Of a stretch of DNA of 10,306 nt, positions 6,953-10,306 are shown piece by piece. Both the position numbers and the translations under genes were made by a program. Source of the stretch: Phycisphaerae bacterium (GTDB taxonomy: Bacteria > Planctomycetota > Phycisphaerae > SM23-33); the NCBI GenBank assembly GCA_030754715.1, contig JASLZV010000033.1:1-10306 (forward strand), given 5' to 3'. The notes beneath the pieces are model-generated. The model saw nothing but the letters and a program-made list of their open reading frames with translations. It was not told where the DNA came from and ran no database searches. Positions within the stretch are counted from its first letter, which is position 1. The number at the start of each line of letters is the position of its first letter.

Positions 6953-8227
6953 TCAGGAATCTTCACTTTGAAACGCCGGCAGCATTTCCCCCGCTCCGTG
7001 CAGCACCAGGACACTTGCATCACCACCTGCGATTTTGAAGGCTTCGTCGAGCGCCTCCTGCGGCGTGACGGCGTACTTCAAGCCGACTTTTTCCACCTCA
7101 CAGCGGGGAATTCCGCCGGTCACCAGGAAGACCGTAGCCCTTCGCACCGAAACGTCGGTAACCTGGAGTATGTGTACGCCGACGACCTTATGGCGAATCT
7201 GACCTGACGCCACCAATTCCCTGACGCGCTGCGGGCAGTGATATCCGTACTTGAGCAGTTCGTCATGGTGCGACTGTGACAGCCCCTCGTAGCAGGGTGA
7301 AACGCATATTACCACGCCGCCTTTTCGAACACACACACCGGCCGTATCCAACGCCTTGTTGACTTGCCAGAACTCGATGTCAAAGGGATAGCCGTCGGCT
7401 ACAACGATGTCGGCTCTTTGCGGCAGGCGGACCTCGTGGAACTCCCGCGCCCTGTGGCAGCCTTCCCTGTGCGCCTCGGCCAGGTCACCGGCCACGCAGT
7501 CGAAGATGTTCTTGTCGGTGTCCATAATGACGTTGACGATGAAATTCAGGCCGGCCTTGCGGGCCAGTTCGTCGATGGACCGGCGGATCGGATTATCCCG
7601 TCGGCCCAGAATCTCGCTGCTGTTCACGTCCACGCGGGTCCAGTGCATTTCGCTGTTGGTGACGGGCCCGCAGCAGCCCGGGACAACGATTTTGCCTCCC
7701 CCGGTGAAGCCGCACACCTCAATCGGCATGATTCTGCCGATGCCGATTACCAGGTCCCCCTGCGCGACCTTTTTGTTCACCCAGACCTCCACGCCCTGGC
7801 CCGTTTTGCCGATGTACGCCAGGGCCTTTGGATCCTGCCAGTGGTGATTGTGCACTTCGAAACGCTCGAAGACGTCGCTGCCGACCTTGTCCCGTATTTC
7901 CCGCTCCGTCATGGGCCGGTGCGTGCCCAGAGCGATCATGAACTCGATACCGTCGTCCGGAACGCCGGCGGCGGACAGTTCCTCCAGAACATAGGGGATG
8001 ATCCTGTGTACGGGGGTGGGGCGGGCAATGTCGTCACAGATGATCAGCACCCGGCGCTTTCCGTCGGCCAACTCACCAAGACGCGGCGTTCCGATTGGCT
8101 TGTCAAGAGCCCTTTGGATGGATGCCTCATCCGGCCGGCGCCGAGGCAGCGAAAACACTCCCAGAAGGTTCCGGTCCGGGACCGTCATTCCGGGCACGTT
8201 GTCGTAATGAGGGAATTCTATGTTCAT
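6953..8227 (-). CDS. LarA-family nickel-pincer-dependent racemase/epimerase, non-lactate type
   Basis: The 424-residue protein aligns along its length with lactate racemase LarA. LarA uses the nickel-pincer nucleotide cofactor to racemise alpha-hydroxy acids by hydride transfer. Visible counterparts are Asp66 and Arg69 in CDDIARP, His103 in GTHRP (LarA His108), GFTGGGKIVVPG (173-184) with Lys179 (LarA Lys184, the covalent cofactor lysine), His195 in MHWTR (LarA His200, nickel ligand) and Lys291 (LarA Lys298). The second catalytic histidine, LarA His174, is replaced: Ile169 aligns with it, flanked by Glu170. Hence lactate is an unlikely substrate; with the lactonase nearby, C2 epimerisation of an aldonate is a reasonable guess. 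No good ribosome site was seen at 8227. The gene follows gntR by 42 bp on the same strand. The cofactor-making genes larB, larC and larE are not in this window. Confidence 0.93.
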   Translation of the reverse strand: MNIEFPHYDNVPGMTVPDRNLLGVFSLPRRRPDEASIQRALDKPIGTPRLGELADGKRRVLIICDDIARPTPVHRIIPYVLEELSAAGVPDDGIEFMIALGTHRPMTEREIRDKVGSDVFERFEVHNHHWQDPKALAYIGKTGQGVEVWVNKKVAQGDLVIGIGRIMPIEVCGFTGGGKIVVPGCCGPVTNSEMHWTRVDVNSSEILGRRDNPIRRSIDELARKAGLNFIVNVIMDTDKNIFDCVAGDLAEAHREGCHRAREFHEVRLPQRADIVVADGYPFDIEFWQVNKALDTAGVCVRKGGVVICVSPCYEGLSQSHHDELLKYGYHCPQRVRELVASGQIRHKVVGVHILQVTDVSVRRATVFLVTGGIPRCEVEKVGLKYAVTPQEALDEAFKIAGGDASVLVLHGAGEMLPAFQSEDS

Positions 8228-8269
8228 GCTAGCGCGGTGGATGTTTCCAAGACGCCTGGCCTGGTATGC

Positions 8270-8926
8270 CTATTGCGACGTGGCCAGTGTGTATTTCCGT
8301 GCTGTTTCTATGTGTTCTTCCAGGAGTCGCAAGGCCTTTTCCTTATCTGCCGCCAGGATCGCATCCAGGATTCCTATGTGTCCTTTCAGGGCGACTCTTG
8401 CGCGCCCACCCGCCATCGCCTCCCGAGCCCGAAAAACCCGTATCCGCGCCCACAGTTTACCCAGCAGGTCCTGCACGTTGCGGCTGCCGGATGCTTCACA
8501 GATCAGCGAATGAAGTTGCCCGTCGAGCCGCAGTTCCTTTCGCGCCAGTTTGGGTTCGTCCAGTTCCAGGCACGCCTGGAATCTCTTGCGCAGGGTCCTG
8601 ATCTTGTTCAGGTCGAACCTTCCGAACGCGTACTCCAGGGCTAGGGACTCCAACCGCTTGCGAATCTCAAGGATGTCGTTTACTTCCTCTGGCGTGAACC
8701 GGCGGACGTAGCAGCCGCTGCGAGGCAGGAGTGTGAGCAGGCCGTCCTCGTCCAGCCGTTTTAATGCTTCCCGTACCGGAGCGCGGCTGATCCCCTCCGA
8801 TTCGGCGATATGTTGTTCGGTGACTCTCTGGCCCGCTTTGAGCCTGCCGGTGACGATCTGGCGGCGGAGATTTTCATAGACCGTGTCGGACAGGGCGTTG
8901 TGTCTTTTCTCGCGGGCTAAGGTCAT
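8270..8926 (-). CDS. GntR-family transcriptional regulator, FadR/FCD subfamily
   Basis: The 218-residue protein has an N-terminal winged helix-turn-helix (about 13-76) with the recognition region GISRAPVREALKRLDEDGLL (45-64), and a C-terminal all-helical FCD ligand domain (about 80-212). The FCD metal ligands are all there: Asp135 and His139 in LDGQLH, His183 in KGHIGIL and His205 in LEEHIETA. Regulators of this subfamily commonly bind sugar acids, uronates or other carboxylates. The ATG at 8926 has an AAGGGA ribosome site (plus-strand 8934-8939) with 7-nt spacing; the frame stays open far upstream, but that extension runs antisense to the MDR gene and is not coding. The gene is upstream of larA-like and divergent from the MDR, with a palindrome between them, so autoregulation and control of both sides is likely. 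The effector is unknown. Confidence 0.95.
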   Translation of the reverse strand: MTLAREKRHNALSDTVYENLRRQIVTGRLKAGQRVTEQHIAESEGISRAPVREALKRLDEDGLLTLLPRSGCYVRRFTPEEVNDILEIRKRLESLALEYAFGRFDLNKIRTLRKRFQACLELDEPKLARKELRLDGQLHSLICEASGSRNVQDLLGKLWARIRVFRAREAMAGGRARVALKGHIGILDAILAADKEKALRLLEEHIETARKYTLATSQ

Positions 8927-8937
8927 TCGGTGATCCC

Positions 8938-8965
8938 TTGACAAACAGTGGGGGATAGACACAAT
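8938..8965 (+). promoter_or_regulatory. Candidate sigma-70 promoter of the MDR gene
   Basis: A perfect -35 box TTGACA (8938-8943) is followed after 16 bp by CACAAT (8960-8965), a 4 of 6 match to TATAAT. The start site would fall inside the palindrome at 8967-8985, the position for a repressor to block initiation. The -10 box is weak, so confidence is moderate. Confidence 0.45.
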
Positions 8966-8966
8966 T

Positions 8967-8985
8967 ATTGTCGACAATCGACAAT
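8967..8985. promoter_or_regulatory. Nested palindromic operator candidate for the GntR/FCD regulator
   Basis: ATTGTCGACAATCGACAAT contains two overlapping dyads: the perfect 12-bp palindrome ATTGTCGACAAT (8967-8978), and an 8-bp arm repeat ATTGTCGA / TCGACAAT around a 3-bp centre (8967-8985). The TTGT-2-ACAA core is a typical FCD-type GntR operator pattern. The site lies between the divergent regulator and MDR genes, just downstream of the MDR -10 box. It could let a dimer bind in two registers. Binding by this regulator is inferred from position and pattern. Confidence 0.62.
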
Positions 8986-9017
8986 TTGCCAATCTTTTTC
9001 GCCCCGCCATCCTTAGT

Positions 9018-9042
9018 GTGTCCCGCCGCGGCTGGCGGACAC
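9018..9042 (+). other. GC-rich hairpin in the MDR 5' leader
   Basis: GTGTCC (9018-9023) pairs with GGACAC (9037-9042), and after a bulged C (9024) GCC (9025-9027) pairs with GGC (9034-9036), leaving a 6-nt loop. That is a 9-bp stem ending 19 nt before the ATG at 9062. No run of T follows, so it is not an intrinsic terminator. It may affect mRNA stability or translation, or be a copy of a dispersed repeat: the 11-mer GCCGCGGCTGG here (9025-9035) also occurs at 4101-4111. Confidence 0.45.
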
Positions 9043-9061
9043 CGAGGTCAAACGGGCCGCA

Positions 9062-10144
9062 ATGGGTGTGCAAATGAAGGCATTGATGAAAGTCGCTCGG
9101 GGCAAATGCAACGTTCAACTCAAGGAGGTCCCTGCGCCGGAACCGGCCAAAGGGCATGTGCTGATCAGGGTACATGTCGCGGCGGTTTGCGGTACGGATG
9201 TCCATATCTACTATGACCGCTTTCCCAACTCTCCCCCGTTTGTTCTCGGCCACGAGTTCTCCGGGGTTATCGAAAGCGTCTGCGGCGATGTTGAGTCGTT
9301 GCGGATCGGTGATCGGGTCGTTTCGGCGAACAATCCGTTCGCGTGCGGTACCTGCGCAATATGCCTGCGGGGATATCCGAATCTCTGTTCTCACAAGAAG
9401 GCCATGGGGATTCACTCCGACGGCTGTTTTGCCGAATACGTCAGCCTGCCGGCCTGTCTGATCCATCACATACCCGACAATGTTTCCTTTGAAGATGCGG
9501 CCCTGATGGAGCCGCTTGCCGTGGCGGTGCATTCTGTTTGGCACAGATGCGGGATCGAGCCGGACGATTTCGTGGTCGTTTTCGGCCCCGGAGCCATCGG
9601 CCTGCTGGCCGCCCAGGTCGCGCGGGCCGAAGGCGCGCGAGACGTGCTGATCGTCGGCACGAATCGCGACGAAGGGATTCGCTTTGAGTGTGCGAGAAAA
9701 CTGGGCATTGATACGGTGAATATCGAAAAGGACAACTTGCGCGAAAGAGTCATGGATCTCACCGGCGGGGAAGGCCCCGATGTTGTTGTCGAGGCATCGG
9801 GCAGCAGCAGCGCGATTGTCAGCGGTATGGATTTGTTGCGGAAGAATGGACGGATGGCTATATCCGGAATTACCGGCCGGCCGGACGTTGCGATTCCCTG
9901 GGATCAGTTGGTCTCCAAGGCAGTGTCTCTGTTCTTTGCCTACAGTTCGCTGAACTCCGACTGGCAAAAGGCGTTGGGCTTTGTATCCGCCAATAAGGTC
10001 AAGACCTCGGTGCTTATTACGCATCGTTTTGGCATTGAGCAGTGGAAAGACTCGTTTGGGATGCTGGAAAGACTTGAGGCGATAAGGCCCGTACTTGTCA
10101 TGCAGGCCGCGGGGGATATGCCCGTTGGCGGGCGATGCAATTGA
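9062..10144 (+). CDS. Zinc-dependent medium-chain dehydrogenase (threonine/sorbitol dehydrogenase-like)
   Basis: The 360-residue protein belongs to the medium-chain zinc alcohol dehydrogenase superfamily, which oxidises secondary alcohols such as polyols, sugar acids or threonine with NAD(P). Catalytic zinc ligands are Cys43 in VCGTD, His64-Glu65 in GHEF and Glu150 in MEPLAV. The structural zinc lobe is complete: Cys95, Cys98, Cys101 and Cys109 in CGTCAICLRGYPNLC. The coenzyme domain shows FGPGAIG (174-180). Family members usually begin MKAL, which favours the in-frame ATG at 9074 (348-aa version later by 4 residues, i.e. 356 aa); neither start has a strong ribosome site, so the first ATG is listed. 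It diverges from gntR across an operator-like palindrome and probably belongs to the same sugar-acid pathway. Substrate is not determinable; the last 12 residues are variable. Confidence 0.94.
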   Translation: MGVQMKALMKVARGKCNVQLKEVPAPEPAKGHVLIRVHVAAVCGTDVHIYYDRFPNSPPFVLGHEFSGVIESVCGDVESLRIGDRVVSANNPFACGTCAICLRGYPNLCSHKKAMGIHSDGCFAEYVSLPACLIHHIPDNVSFEDAALMEPLAVAVHSVWHRCGIEPDDFVVVFGPGAIGLLAAQVARAEGARDVLIVGTNRDEGIRFECARKLGIDTVNIEKDNLRERVMDLTGGEGPDVVVEASGSSSAIVSGMDLLRKNGRMAISGITGRPDVAIPWDQLVSKAVSLFFAYSSLNSDWQKALGFVSANKVKTSVLITHRFGIEQWKDSFGMLERLEAIRPVLVMQAAGDMPVGGRCN

Positions 10145-10306
10145 AAGCAACACTAGCGCCGCGACCTCCGGGCTGTGAGGCGAAATCGGTCGGTGGACGG
10201 CCGAAACCGCTGCTGCCCCTGGAGGCGATGATGAGCTGGTTACTAGCGCCTTGGCGGCCATGAAAACGTGGCGGATCTTGACAAGAATTGGGACGACCAA
10301 CCGGAC
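10145..10306. other. 162-bp right end, no firm gene; possible short leader ORF
   Basis: No strong terminator or recognised gene is seen after the MDR stop. The 9-mer ACTAGCGCC occurs twice (10152-10160 and 10242-10250) in direct orientation. A GGAGG (10221-10225) precedes ATGs at 10228 and 10231 of an 11-codon frame reading MMSWLLAPWRP that ends at 10263. That stop overlaps as ATGA the ATG at 10260 of a frame open to the window edge (MKTWRILTRIGTTNR). This could be a leader peptide coupled to a gene beyond the edge, or chance. Confidence 0.25.

Noticed and set aside
6935..6958. TCCTG...CAGGA stem between the convergent lactonase and LarA-family genes as a terminator
   Set aside because: Only 5 bp with a 10-nt loop, no T tract on either strand, and it overlaps the LarA-family stop codon.
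7364..8644. A 426-codon open frame on the plus strand
   Set aside because: Antisense to the LarA-family and GntR genes, spanning both and their gap, with no motif of its own.
9535..9556. Another TGGCAC sequence as a sigma-54 promoter
   Set aside because: The GC of the -12 element is missing at the required spacing and it lies inside the dehydrogenase gene.
8927..10300. Upstream in-frame extension of the GntR gene (about 458 codons)
   Set aside because: It lies antisense to the zinc dehydrogenase and has no domain; the regulator has a good ribosome site and a family-like N-terminus at 8926.

Overview
This window is an accessory-metabolism segment of a bacterial chromosome with moderately high GC (roughly 55-60% by eye). 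It holds eight protein genes and no RNA genes, CRISPR array or recognisable insertion sequence. The class III glutamine synthetase, the FCD-type GntR regulator and the sugar-acid enzymes would fit a planctomycete-like or other environmental bacterium, but nothing here fixes the taxon, so that is only an impression.

Bases 1-3764 form a left module on the minus strand, read from right to left: a class III glutamine synthetase (glnN), an extended-SDR NAD(P)-binding protein of unknown substrate, and an omega-amidase-like nitrilase cut off by the left edge. Gaps are 54 and 25 bp, so this is probably one operon. Upstream of glnN, at 3869-3884 on the minus strand, is a near-consensus -24/-12 (sigma-54) promoter, which is what one expects for a nitrogen-controlled glutamine synthetase. 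The omega-amidase family recycles alpha-ketoglutaramate, a by-product of glutamine transamination, so the operon reads as a glutamine/nitrogen unit.

Bases 3765-4258 are a 494-bp non-coding divergent region. It carries the sigma-54 promoter on the left-hand side and a perfect 6-4-6 inverted repeat (4071-4086) facing the right-hand operon.

Bases 4259-6934 are a compact plus-strand operon: a classical SDR dehydrogenase, a galactose-mutarotase-like protein and an SMP-30/gluconolactonase-type lactonase. Convergent to it on the minus strand (6953-8926) are a GntR/FCD regulator gene and a LarA-family (nickel-pincer) racemase/epimerase. A zinc medium-chain dehydrogenase (9062-10144, plus strand) diverges from the regulator across 135 bp. 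That gap holds a TTGACA promoter box, a nested palindromic operator candidate and a leader hairpin.

Taken together the right half looks like a regulated sugar or sugar-acid oxidation cluster: ring-form interconversion (mutarotase), oxidation to a lactone (SDR and/or MDR), lactone opening (SMP-30) and C2 epimerisation of the resulting hydroxy acid (LarA homologue). The LarA homologue keeps the cofactor lysine and nickel histidine but lacks the second catalytic histidine of lactate racemase, so a substrate other than lactate is likely. The actual sugar cannot be read from the sequence. The last 162 bp (10145-10306) hold no firm gene.
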